From the NCBI GenBank assembly GCA_963680875.1, contig OY804584.1:97484031-97548030 (forward strand): a stretch of DNA of 64,000 nucleotides, read 5' to 3'. This document shows, in pieces, positions 11,546 to 24,300 of the stretch. The first letter of the stretch is position 1. Each line of letters opens with the position of its first letter. Under the pieces are notes generated by a model that searched no databases, was not told the DNA's origin, and saw only the letters and a program-made list of their open reading frames with translations. Origin of the DNA: Bathymodiolus brooksi. Lineage: Eukaryota; Mollusca; Bivalvia; Mytilida; Modiolidae. The position numbers were made by a program, and so were the translations under genes.

Positions 11546-12533
11546 GTTAGTAAAAGTGGTAACCCGGGCCCGGGTACGGTTCCAAAAACCCGGGCCCGGG
11601 TACGGTTCCAAAAACCCGGGCCCAAATTCGTATTTTCTTTATTACATCTTTGTTAAGGCATTAATTTTAATAAAATTTGAACATAATGCATAAAATTATG
11701 TATTTTATCACATTTTTTAAACAAATAAAAAAAAAAAAAGTTTTTATACGAAATATCGGCAATATAAGTTTTCCAAGTTAGTAAAAGTTATTACTTCTTT
11801 AAAATTCTTGAAATTTTGTAAAAACATACTTCAATACAACAACAACAAACATATTTTATCAATTTAAAAAAAAAAGTTTTCTTTTTTCTCCACGATGCAA
11901 TATTAATATATTAAGATTTGTAAACAAAGACTGGTCACGTGGGTCTACAGGTAACTGGGTGTACAGGTAAATATTGATACTAATACACAATATTTTTTTA
12001 TATTTTTGTAAAGTATATACTGATATCTCAAGCTGACCAAAATTTGAATCGATTATATTGAGTAGTAAAAAAAATATAGACGATCATATCTTTTCAGGTC
12101 AATTTTCAAGTACCCTCAAAACAATGCATCACTTCCGGCCCGGGTTACAACTTTTATCAGAATCTAAAATGCTCCCATAATGACAAAAGAGAACATTACC
12201 ATTGAATTTAAAATATTTTTTACATTTCTTTAATACTGAAAAATGTTCATTCTGAATATTGTGAAGTTTTAACGAGAAATAAAGGTGTAATCATCGATTA
12301 ATTGAAAATTTTGCCTTGGCCCGGGTTACAACTTTTACTAACTTCGAAAACTTGTATTGCCGTTATTTCGTATAAAAACTATTTTTTTTTATATTTGTTT
12401 ATAAAATGTGATAAAATACATAATTTTATGCATTATGTTCAAATTTGATTAACATTAATGCCTTAATAAAGATGTAATAAAGAAAATACGAATTTGGAAC
12501 CGGACCCGGGCCCGGGTTACCACTTTTACTAAC
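11546..12533. mobile_element. 988-bp element with terminal inverted repeats of about 230 bp
   Basis: The left end GTTAGTAAAAGTGGTAACCC and right end TTACCACTTTTACTAAC are inverted copies. Complementarity extends through ACATAATGCATAAAATTATG and the TTTTTATACGAAATA blocks to about 11795 on the left and 12303 on the right. The left TIR has a tandem triplication of CCCGGGCCCGGGTACGGTTC. The AT-rich centre contains no transposase. A foldback or MITE-like non-autonomous DNA transposon is the best reading. Confidence 0.8.
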
Positions 12534-12537
12534 CTAT

Positions 12538-13408
12538 TAAGCCGATTCTGTTATATGGCTGTGAAATTTGGGGTTATTTTAACCCGTTTACCTCACGGTT
12601 TAGAAATGGAAATATTCCAATAGACCAAATTTTTTCTAAACTACATTGTGAAAAGTTACACTTGAAGTTCTGTAAATTTCTTTTGGGAGTGCATAAAAAA
12701 AGCACCAATCTTGCAGTACAGTCAGAACTAGTCCGGTTCCCTCTTCATTTCGATATATTAAAGCAAATTTTAAGATTTTGGCATAGACTTGAAAATCTGG
12801 ATTCATCTTTCCCACTTCTTAAAGCTGCATATAAATGTACTAAAAATTTATATGAAGGCAAGCAACCATCATGGTATGGCTCTGTAAAACATATTTTGCA
12901 AAATATGCCAAGCTTAACTAATTTCTTGACAGACAAAACATCAACCTTTAAATATAAATGCAATAAAATTGTAAAACAACACTATTTGGAATTGTGGACA
13001 AAACAAGCCCATTCACTTAGAGAGGGAAAATTAAGAACTTATTTAAAAATAAAAACCAATTTTGGATATGAAAATTATTTGTCAATCATTAAAAATTTTG
13101 AGCAGAGAAGAAGGTTGTCCAAATTAAGAATATCAGCTCACAAATAGAAATAGGAAGATACCAGGGTACTCTCCGGGAAAACCGCATCTGTTGCAGGTGC
13201 ACTTCGGGTCAGGTAGAAGATGAGATCCATTATTTACTTCATTGTACTTGCCATGCAAACCATAGGGAAATTTTTACTACATATTTGACATCTGAGTGTC
13301 AAAATTTTCAAAATTTAGATGACAAATGTAAACTCATATGGATCTTAAATAATGAAGACCCAACTATACTCAAATATCTTTGTCAATATCTTTTATCAAC
13401 AACTATTT
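12538..13408 (+). pseudogene. LINE fragment: C-terminal end of a non-LTR retrotransposon ORF, frameshifted
   Basis: The frame opens with KPILLYGCEIWGY, a motif found after the catalytic core in many non-LTR reverse transcriptases. It runs through a Lys/Phe-rich stretch and ends in a Cys/His cluster (CRCTSGQVEDEIHYLLHC) before TGA at about 13408. A one-base frame change near 13143 (after LRISAHK) breaks it. Everything upstream, including the RT core, is missing; the 988-bp TIR element abuts its 5' edge. It is a dead 5'-truncated copy of a different family from the LINE that follows. Confidence 0.8.
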
Positions 13409-13863
13409 GATTAAATGGAATTGGAGATCTGCAAACTGGATGACCTGCATTGAGCATGAGAAAGAAAATATTCTTTTTGGCATCGTCCCTTGATGCTCAC
13501 TGCTGGTTATCCAAAAGCTCTGATCCCTTTCCATGTTCCAAACAATATTCCTTCCACATCAACATGGCCGGTCTGCACTAGACACAAGTAGGACTTTATT
13601 CCTTTTAGCATCGACTCAAGGTGTCCCTTGCAGATTGGTGATGAATCATCTGATATATATGTATATGTTCTCTCTCATCACCCCCCACCCCCCCCCCCCC
13701 CCCCCATATATATGTGAGTAAGTGTATGTACGTTTATGTGCATATATCTCTTTTCCTGCCCGAGTGTGCCTGCACCACAATTATTGATGTTTCACCGCGA
13801 ATATTTAAGTTGATATATTGTTGTTGTGTATCAATCATAATTGTTATTTGTATATACCCTCCT
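13409..13863. other. Probable LINE 3' UTR and low-complexity sequence
   Basis: Follows the LINE fragment and includes a C homopolymer at about 13685-13705 and TATATATGT microsatellite-like sequence. No gene seen. The boundary between the two LINE remnants is not sharp. Confidence 0.4.
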
Positions 13864-16230
13864 GGGACCCTGATTTGGTTATCACAACTAATAACGAATC
13901 CAACATGTTTTAAGAAAGGTTGTACACCATCACTAGTTGATGTCATTTTGACAAATCAGCAAAATATGTGTTTTAACTTTCAGAATATTCCTACAGGTAT
14001 TAGTGACTGCCATAACTTGATCTCAGTTACTATGAAAGGTAAAGTTCAGTCCCAACAACAAAAGAACATATCCTATAGAAGTTATAAAAATTTTGATGTT
14101 GATATTTTTAACTCAGAATTAATCCAAGTCGCATTCCCAGACAATGAAAATATTGAAACATCTGAGCAAGTAAATAATGCCTACATGCAGTACCAAGATT
14201 CCTTCATACATATACTAAACAAACATGCTCCGGTCAAGACAAGACGACCTAGAAAAAATCCACTTCCCTGTATGAACAGTGAGCTTAGAGGGGCTATATA
14301 CCGTAAACATATGTTGTATACCCAATATACCAAGCAGCGCAATGCTAAAACATGGGAGAAATTTAGGCAACAACGAAATTTGGTTACTAAACTGAAAAAG
14401 AAATCCATGAAAAATTATTTTTTGGAACGCTGCTCTGGAGGTGCCAAAACTTGTAATTTTTGGACAACTATTAAACCTTTCTTTTCTAAAAAATGTAACT
14501 CTGGTGAACAGAAAATTATCCTTTGTGAAAACAATAAAATCATAAATGATGCAAAGGAAGTTTCAGAAAACTTTAACTCTTTTTTCTCGACTGTAGCAGA
14601 TAAAATTGGGCAAAATGTGATATATGACCCCTCTACACACCCTAGTATAGTGGAAATAAAAAATCGTGTGGATATTGATAACAATTTTGACTTTCAAAAT
14701 ATTACAGCAGAGAGAGTTGAAAAAATCATAAATACTATTAATATAAAAAAAGCTACTGGTGCAGATAACATTCCTGCCAAAGTAGTCAGGCAGTGTAAGG
14801 TCACAGTAGCTCAGCAGTTATCATCATTGATAAATTTATCTATAAACACTGGTGTATTTCCAGACTCTTTGAAAGTAGCTCAGGTAACTCCCATACACAA
14901 AAAAAATGATCCCCTAAATAAATCAAATTACAGGCCCGTTAGTGTATTACCTATTTTTTCAAAAGTATATGAAAAGGTAATTGAAATTCAGTTAGTCGAC
15001 TATTTTGATAAAATATTCAACCCTTTTTTATGTGCTTTTAGACGTGGCCATGGATGTCAGACCACACTGCTCAGACTTCTAGAAGACTGGCATGAAGCCC
15101 TTGATAAAAACCAATATGTAGCTACAGTATTGATGGATCTCTCGAAGGCGTTTGACTGCCTACCTCATGACATATTGCTTGACAAATTATCAGCATATGG
15201 TATATCATCTCATTCGGTCTCTCTTTTGAAATCTTACTTGTCAAATAGAAAACAACAAATTAAAGTTAACAGAGTACTGAGTAGCTGGGCTGACATCCAT
15301 AAAGGAGTGCCCCAAGGATCTATCCTGGGTCCCCTCTTATTTAATGTCTTTATTAATGACATATTTCACTTTATTTCTGATAGCTCCTTGTATAATTATG
15401 CAGATGACAATACCCTCTCATTCTGTAATCCAGATTTTGATGCACTTATATCTACTCTGGAGACTGACTCAAATCAACTAATTGAATGGTTCAGAATAAA
15501 TAAGATGCAGGCTAATCCAGACAAATTTCAGTTTTTGGCTGTAGGCAGAAAAACTTATGACAAAAATCCATCCATTCATATTCAGAATTTTAATCTTACA
15601 TGTGAAAGTACTGTGAAACTCCTTGGGATTGATATTGATTATCAACTAAATTTTGATGCTCATATTAGTACAATATGCAGGAAGGCATCCCAACAACTAA
15701 ATATTCTCAAACGTTTGGGTTCATATTTGAATAGATTAAATAAGTTAACTATATTTCATACTTTCATACTTAGTAATTTTAACTTTTGCCCTTTGGCCTG
15801 GCATTTCTGTACTAATAAAAATTCCAAAAAATTAGAAAAAGTGCAGGAAAGAGCACTCCGTTTTGTATATGAAGACTATAATAGTTCTTATGAGGAATTA
15901 CTACAAAAAGCTAAGGTGCCTTCCTTGCAGATTAGAAGAATGAGAACCATGGCTTTGGAAACATATAAAATAATTAATAAACTTGCACCTGTCTGTCTTC
16001 ATGATCTTGTCCATATGAAAAACTCTAAATATTCTTTCAGATACAGCAACATTTTGGAAATACCACAGATCAAATCTACACGGTACGGTAAAAAATCTTT
16101 CAGATTTGCTGCACCTACATTGTGGAACAGCCTCCCAGATCATTTCAGGACTGAAAATAGCTTCTCCCAATTCAAGAGTCTTTTGCAGTCCTGGAATGGG
16201 TCCAAATGTCGCTGTTCTGCATGTAGATGA
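13864..16230 (+). mobile_element. 5'-truncated non-LTR retrotransposon with a long intact reverse-transcriptase frame
   Basis: An uninterrupted frame of nearly 790 codons begins inside the C-terminal part of an endonuclease domain (SLVDVILTN, then GISDCHNLI). RT motifs follow in order: NYRPVSVLPIFSKVYEKVI, VLMDLSKAFDCLPHDIL, GVPQGSILGPLLFNVFIND and the catalytic YADD at 15397-15408. The C-terminal region ends in a Cys-rich WNGSKCRCSACR. The copy has lost its first ORF and most of the endonuclease, so it cannot be autonomous. A frame this long without stops suggests recent insertion. The motifs fit a jockey/CR1-like LINE; the exact clade is not resolved. The open frame continues upstream to 13714 but that part looks unrelated. 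Confidence 0.92.
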
Positions 16231-16713
16231 TTAAAATTTTGCTTCTGGTTTGCTTATATTCTTATTTTTTTATTTTTTATTTCTTAATTATTTAAAAAAT
16301 TTTAGTCTGGCTTGAAAATTTTATATTCTTTGATTTTTTAGTTAGACAAATGCTGCTTTTACTGATTATGTTGGTACCAGTTTTAAGTATTTAGTAGTAT
16401 TTTTTTATTTTTATTTTTACCTGCCGATTCTTTTTTAAATGCTGCTTTATGTTGGAGCATCTGTGTGTGGATCTTGAACAAGAGTCCAAAAGAGGCAATT
16501 GCCACGTGGGTCCTTGTTCAGATCTATACACAGTCCTCCTTTTTATGCCTGTATGTCTTAGCTTATTTTAGTTTGTAACTTTGCATGTGACTTGTGTTGT
16601 TTTATTGTTAATGTATATTCGGTAAAAAGCTCCTTAGAGCTTATGTTGTACTGTTTTATTATGTGCCGAATCAAAATAAAGTTTTCTTATCTTAATAAAC
16701 TTATTCTATTCTA
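16231..16713 (+). mobile_element. 3' UTR and terminus of the LINE
   Basis: AT-rich non-coding tail with an imperfect inverted repeat (GTGTGTGGATCTTGAACAAG against CTTGTTCAGATCTATACACAG) at 16464-16532. AATAAAG at 16675 is followed by CTTAATAAAC. The end lies about 200 bp before the MyD88 copy A ATG, on the same strand. Confidence 0.7.
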
Positions 16714-16922
16714 ACCACCAAAAGAAATAGGGAATTCCCAAAACCAACGCATGCGTAGCTATTAATTAACTTCCTTCAACACGGAAGTGTCATCTGCTGA
16801 TATTTTTTTGTGGAAATGGGGGAACCAACATTTGTATGACAGCCGTAGCCTGTCTTTTATTTTTATATTGGATTAGTTAGCTAATTTAATTATTTGACTT
16901 TGTACATGCTTAAATAACTAAA
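16714..16922 (+). promoter_or_regulatory. Putative promoter / 5' UTR of MyD88 copy A
   Basis: It contains a perfect palindromic NF-kB-type site GGGAATTCCC (16730-16739), an NRF1-like palindrome ACGCATGCGT (16747-16756) and an ETS-type ACGGAAGT (16781-16788). The last two are common in TATA-less promoters. The transcription start is not determinable here. These are motif matches only. Confidence 0.5.
16730..16739. promoter_or_regulatory. NF-kB/Rel consensus site
   Basis: GGGAATTCCC is a fully palindromic kB motif, 183 bp upstream of the copy A ATG and about 15 bp from the LINE terminus. If functional, Rel proteins would regulate the gene for their own upstream adaptor. Binding is inferred, not shown. 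Confidence 0.5.
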
Positions 16923-17310
16923 ATGGCGAGACGGATGGAGGAGGACATGGAGATTGTCGATGACAATGGTGAAAGTTTGATGTTAGATAGTCGTTATACA
17001 AACATTCCTTTGGATGCTCTACGCACAACTGCACGGACAAAGCTATCACTTTATTTAGATAATACTAGTGACATTGTTGATGAAGACATTGGCTATGTGA
17101 CGGACTGGAATGGACTCGCAGAACTTATTGGATTTAATAACTTGGAACTGAAAAAGTTTGGAAGACAGAAAAGTCCAACTAAAGATCTTTTAAACGATTG
17201 GGAATCTGCTCCACAATGTCTTAATTATAGTCCTACACTTGGAAACTTGTGGAAGATTCTGATAGAACTTGGACGAATTGATGTGATACAAGATTGTAGA
17301 AATATAATCA
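16923..17310 (+). CDS. MYD88: MyD88 copy A exon 1 (death domain)
   Basis: Starts [17 protein letters not shown] and carries the whole death domain, including the conserved W-x-x-LAE core ([11 protein letters not shown]) and [15 protein letters not shown]. It ends ATAATCA before the donor GTAAGT (phase 1). Reading through would stop within two codons. Confidence 0.95.
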
Positions 17311-20300
17311 GTAAGTATTGAACTCGTGGAGCTGCCTTAATCTCGTTGAGATTAGACTTCCAAAGACATTATCTGCTCTGTATCAGGCTGGAGATACAGG
17401 GCAGAAGATGTTTCACAAGTCTAATCTCAACGATATTGGGAGCCGCATCAGTGGCATAATAATGGTTATGCTTGCCTTGAGTCGTTGAGATTGTAGGTTC
17501 AAGGCATCAAGCCCCAGTTGTGTCAAACCAAATTCTTTAAAATTGGTATTTGTTGCCCTCTCTTCTAAGCATGCAGCGTTAAGGAGTAAAAGCAAAGACT
17601 GGTTTGCTCGGAATCAAAAATAAAATGTCTGAGTGGAGCGACATGTAGGGGTGTAACGATACACCTTTTCCACAAGCGATACGTATCGCGATATTTGATA
17701 TGCATTACGATACGTATCGCGATACATTTTATAGGAAACTAACTATTCCTTGAAGTCCATGCTGGTCGACATGGGCGCTGCCATGTTTTTTTTTTTATAT
17801 GAGGTCGCTTACGTACTAGCGGAACATAAACAACATAATAAAACAATGATTTGATTAGGAATTAAATAAACAACACAATTAACAATACATATTATCAAAT
17901 TAAATAAAAAAACATAATAATACAATGATTTGATCTGGGACCGATTTGACTTGGGGCCAATTTTGTTTGGGGCCGATTTGACCTGCTACCCTTTTTACTC
18001 CCAGTATCAAATGAGTTTGAAAATCAAATTGAATATACACCCTTCTTATCATATCACAGTATTGCCATTTAACATTACAAACACCAGACTAAACAGCATT
18101 TTTTGCTGTAGTTTCCAACTGGGCTCTTTAAAATAAAGAAAGTGGTGTTAAAACACCAAAAATCAAAATCAATCTAATTTTTAATTAATACATCTCTGAG
18201 TATGATTGGTATTTTATTCCACTTGCCACCTGCACTGGGTCAAAATTGTGATTGGTCTGTTTACATGTTTATTGACAGGTGTAGGTCAGCATATTTATAC
18301 ATATTAGTAGTGATTAGTACTACATGTAGGTATTAACCCCCCCTTTTTCAAAGTCAACCTGAATAGAACAACTGTAGATGGGTGGTTGGAGTTCGACAGT
18401 AAAGTTTTCTGTGAGCTGATTGCCCATATTAAATGTTAATAAATTTTAACAGAGCTTGTATCCCTCTCAACATAATGAACATGGTCAATGTGATCTTGAA
18501 TAACAGTCAGGTATACAACATCATGTAGGTCATATCTAGAAAGGGTGTTACCCCTCAAGGGCCCTCATGTCAATCTGATCTTGAATAACAGTCAGGTATA
18601 CAACATCATGTAGGTCATATCTAGAAAGGGTGTTACCCCTCAAGGGCCCTCATGTCAATCTGATCTTAAATAATAGTCAGGTATGCAACATGTAGGTCAT
18701 ATCTAGAAAGAGTGTTACCCCTTAAGGGCCCTCATGTCAATATGATCAATGTGATCTTGAATAACAGTATAGGCTTGTGGGGTCATCTAGAAAGGGTATT
18801 GCCCCTCAAGGCCCACATGTCAATATGGTCAATGTGATCTTCAATAGATCATATCTAGAAAGGGTATTACCCCTCAAGGGCCCTCATGTCAATGTGATCT
18901 TGAATAACAGTCAGGTATACAACATGTAGGTCATATCTAGAAAGGATATTACCCCTCAAGGGCCCTCATGTCAATATGGTCAATGCGATCTTGAATTACG
19001 GTCAAATATAGGTCATCTAGAAAGTTTAAACTTTTCTGGGTATTACCCCTATAATAACCCTCTTATGTTTCCTTTTTTTATATAGTTTTTACACATATGA
19101 TATGTAGACTAAAGCTGTCCTTGACTTCCTTTTATAGACAGTCGTCTGTACAATATTTTTTCAGGTACATTGTAATTACTGGTAATTAATTAAAGGTACA
19201 TTTAATTTGACATTTACCTAATGGACGTTTTATATGTGGTCTCCCTGTAACTTAAAAGGAAGGTTGTTTGAGAACATCAGGCGATCAGCTGATAATTTTT
19301 AGTAAAGTACAGGTATATATAATGCACAATGAAGTGTTGATGCATGCACATGTTTAGCTATGGGAAAAATCAAGACAGCTGCAATTTTGATAACATTTTG
19401 TCAACTGTGGTGTCATTTATTTTCGTTGGTTTCAATTTTCATGGATTAAAACGGACAGTGAGATGTTCATTGATATTTTAATTCATGGTTTTGATGTTTA
19501 ATCAAAATTTTTAATGATTTGTACATTTTCTCTTTGATCTTTTCCTGCTCATGGTGAGGTGTAATCGATAGAACTTTATGTGATAAAGTTTGTCAGTGAT
19601 TTGTGGCAGGTCGGTGGTTTTCTCCGGGTTCTCCAGTTTCCTCCACCAATAAAACTGACCGCCACGATAATACTGAAATATTGATAAAAGTGGCATTAAA
19701 CACCATATACCAAAGTGAGAGATTTTATTTTAAGCTCATACTCCTCAATATTTCAGTAGAAAAAAAAGGGGGGGGGCAAGTGAGAGATAATGATTTTAAT
19801 GAGATTTGAGTTGATTTCAGATATTCTGTTTACAAATTAATTTCTTTTAAAAGTGGTAAACTGATATCACATGAAACATTGTCATAATATATTAACATTA
19901 TTACAATTTGAATTGAATATACCTGCATAAATATATATATTAATATATACTGTATAATATACATGTAGGTACATGCACATATTACAGTCTTCACGATGAG
20001 CTCCGTTCTACCTACCCAAAACCACTAAAAGTTTGATCTGACCAGTAAATTTTTCAGTTTTTATTTAGAACTTTATAAAAAAAATTATAAATTCAAGAAT
20101 TTGATTCGGAACAGTAAATTCACATGTTCATTTCGAGAACTGAATTACATGCATAAAATTATATATATATTTATGGATACATGTACATATTAATGAATTA
20201 ATTAAAAACAAGATATGTTGACAAATTGATTTTATCGTGACACGTAATTGACAATATTATTACAGAACTATAAATCATACATGTACATTGATATTGATGA

Positions 20301-21272
20301 CTCATGATCAGTTATGAGTCATTGTTATACATGTATTAATAAGGCAACATTAGAATTAGTACAGGATATTGCATGTATTTATTTTAATGGAGATGATTTT
20401 TAAGCTCAGACCACCAATACAGATTTCAATCTGATTAAAATTCAATCTTTAATTGCTCCCAGTTTTGTTGGTTTTGTTACTGGCACATAAAGTCTTACAT
20501 AACCTAACCAGGAGCATTACAATATCGAATTTTAATTAGATTGAAAAATCTAAATGTTTTGGTTCGTTGTCTCTGTAACCTCGACCTACCCAACAAAACT
20601 ACCTTTACTCGAATTATATTGATCAGAAATTTGAAACTAAAGAAACAAATTGATTTGTGTACAAATGTATTTCACTGGCGTCATCCTGGTTTGCCCACTT
20701 TTAATCACAGGTATTTACATAGGGGGTTATGTTGTTATAACAATTAAAGTTTGTTTCTGAAATGTAGTCATATTTTTACCTGTATTTTAACTGTAAAAGA
20801 ATTATATAATTTACTATTGAATTAAGTGAAATATGCATATTTTAACAATAAATCTTTCACAAACTCTATAGAAATATGCTTAATTTTAATAACAAAATTT
20901 GCAAAACTTGTACAATTTTGACGAAATATCTTACAAATTTGCCAAAATATGTATGATTTTTGTGAAATATCTTTAACATGTTTAACAAAATATGCAATTT
21001 TTTTTTTTAATTGGTAAAATTATGACAGATAATTAAGTTAAATGCACGATACTTGGAGAATAAAACGAAATTAAGGATGTCATTTAGAAATTATTTTAAT
21101 TTTTGCACTTTCTTTATTGTTTAATTATATATTTTTTTTAAAATATATTTAATTTTAAAATTAAATGAATTAACAATTTGAAAATTGAAACTGTTCAGTA
21201 TCCAGCTTAATAACTGACATAATGTGAATAGTATTCTGCATAAATGATATGTGCTATGATTGTCTGATATAC

Positions 21273-21306
<34 letters not shown>

Positions 21307-24300
21307 TAAAGTTTAAAGATTACTTTCAATGATGTTATATTTATTGTTCAAATTAATTGTAATTGACTTCAATGAAGTAATATTAAAGTATATAAAGATA
21401 TATTATACATCTTTTTTTTTTACACATTTATATATTAAAAAGAAACTACACAGTGAAAAAAAATCTTCTACCTGTATATACACAGAAACATACATATTTG
21501 ACACCTATATATTTGGAACAGGCTATAAAATTTTATGGTCAGTAGACCCTTTGTCTTTTTTGTTTATTTAACTGATTGATAATTGGTGTAATTAAATGTG
21601 GGCAAACCAGGATTAAACCACCAGATTATCCTATAGGTCAGTATAGTCTGTAGCCTAGGGACCTTCAAGCTTGGGGAGCCCCAGTAAATCATATTCACAT
21701 ATATATGTAAATGCCGCTAAAATATATCATGAGTAAATAATATTCAAGACAAGTTCGGTCGAGTTAAAGGGTCGCTCCGTCTGAGGGGGCCCTATAATTT
21801 CATTAGCTTAGGGGCCTAAAAGGACATAATCTGGCCCTGGCTACAGATACCAATTTTATTATTATTTTTTGAGAATGGGGTCACAGTTCAACATCAGTCC
21901 ATTCATTACAAATACTGTTTTTTCACATATTAATCTTTACCCCCTGAAAATCAATCAATCAAAACAAAACTAAAATTAGGCACATTATGGGTACATTGAT
22001 AAGCATTGATTATCTCTTTAAAAATGACTATTTTAGTAACCCAGCAAAATGTCTTGGGGTCCAGCAACTGACTTTGTATATGAAATACTTAATATTTCAC
22101 AGTAGCCACCTGGATTACTGTTTGAAAATTATCAGGGGCAGGGATCCAAATTTTAGGCATCACACAAATTGAAATTTACTGGGTTACTAAAATAGTCATA
22201 TTAGGGAGCCCAGCTGACATGTTTTGTCCCTGTAATAAAAATATAGATATCAAATATAGTGTTCATGATGCATTTCTGGCAAGGTTGGGCGCGGTTTTAA
22301 CCGTTCTGGTCAATACTATTATTTTAAGTGAAAAATGGTCAATTTTTCATATCTAAAATGATAAAAAAAAATCATTTGAAGTCCCAATTTATTGCTGTAT
22401 TAATCTGTTGAATATCTTAAAGCATCACTGAATTACTATTGAAATCTATTTAAGGCACATTTTCAGGTTTTCAGGTGCAGTACTAAATACATTTATAATT
22501 ACATAAAGATTTATTTAATTCAAAAGTGTGATTGCAACAGGTAAGTTACAGGTACAGGTAGCTTAATTAAAGTGGTGGACAGGTAACTGTACACCTGGCT
22601 GACAGGTGGTCAATTAAGAAATTTAAATTGCTAAAACAACATAACCCCAATAAATGTGTTCATAAGAAGGAAAAGGGTAATAAAAGTGGACAGCTTGAAA
22701 CAATAAAATGTTTAAAAGTTCATTCATATGTGAACAGCAATTCACCAAAACTTCTCAATATCATTGTCAATTTTATGAATAAATGCATGTCCAACAGAAA
22801 TGCATCCTAGTCAACATTTATATAACAAATAAAATGAGTACATTTTCACTCTATATTTGGTTTAATTTTCAGACGTATATATATATATAGTGTTAGAATT
22901 AGATTTTAGAGCTGTCAATTTTTTGTTCTTCCCTCGACAGGATTTGAACCCACACCATTGATACACTGCAGCACCATTCGCTTAGCCTTACGTCCAGCGC
23001 CCTAGACCACTCGACTACATCCACTCCCTATATATATATATATGTATATATGCAAGCTGATGCGACTGTCGCTCCCACATGTATTGATATTATATATATA
23101 TATTACATGTATATCTTTCTTTATATATCATAATCATATATTGTAAATGCGTTAGTACCAATAAAATATTGTCTATGTGAGACAGAATGATTCTGAATGC
23201 AGGAAATGGAAAGTTTATAGAGGGTTTACTCTTCATGGCTTCTCTTATGTATGGCTTCTTATCAATTGATTTATAATGATTTAAGCCACCTGACGAGTGC
23301 CCTTGGCAGGGACAAAACAGTTTTCTATATTATAAAATTGTCTTGTGTAACAAATATAAATATAATATTTTATTTTATTAAATTAAAGAAATACTAACTT
23401 AAAATCATTACAAGTTAAAAATAGATACCCACTAAAAAGACCCTCTTTGGAATCAATTTACATAATCCTATCTGGCTTTTACTCCAATTGACCAGTATTG
23501 ACCGGTTAAAACCAGTATTTGCCAACCCTGGTTTCTGGAATAACCATCATCAGGTACGCTTAAAATTTAGATTGGAAAGCCAAATAATTTATAAGTATTT
23601 GGAGCATATAACTAAATTTATATGATTTGATGTAATGTTGTCTTTCTTTTTTCAGTAAAAGATGCAGATAACCATATCCGTTTCAAAGAGAGGCTGCAAT
23701 CTGACTATCTACCTGTTCAAGAAAATCATAGTATGTATACAATAGTACATGATCAGTTGCAGCTGTGAAACCTGTAATTTATTTATTTGTAGAATTAACT
23801 AGAAACTGAAATTGTTCTTACGTAGTAGATATTGATAATTATTAAATTTTGTAAAATTGCAATACATTGCAGAAAACCGTAGATATCTAATTTTAAGTGT
23901 GCATGACACGTGTCTGGAAACACCTTCATCAGGTACACTGAGTAAAGCCAAATAATTTAAACTTGTTGGGAGCAATTCAACCAAAGGGCCTAAGCAGGAT
24001 AGTCAAAATCAACTAAGGTTACCTAGGTTACCTATGTCTGAGGGAGGTTTACCATAGTTTTAATAAATTATATACATGTTATGTTTATTAAAAAAATAGA
24101 ACGTCAAAAGAAAATAATTTAACAGAATTACTTCCCCTGAGAGTTATTATTATACTGTAATATATTCCATGACATGTCCATAGAGAAGCAGGGTCTGTCG
24201 TGGTCGTGATCGTATAGAAGTTGGATTTACAATTACCTTTGCAATCAGTGTCTATCGCCACTAGTGTTGTGGGCTTGAATCCCACTCGTGGAGAGATGTA

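Noticed and set aside
13714..13863. 5' extension of the LINE frame (about 50 codons, starting at a GTG)
   Set aside because: The residues are low-complexity and hydrophobic with no endonuclease motif; the sequence looks like unrelated DNA or a LINE 3' UTR that happens to stay open.
18541..18660. Possible riboswitch or rho-independent terminator from the CCCTCAAGGGCCCTCATG palindrome
   Set aside because: It is part of a tandem repeat in a eukaryotic intron.
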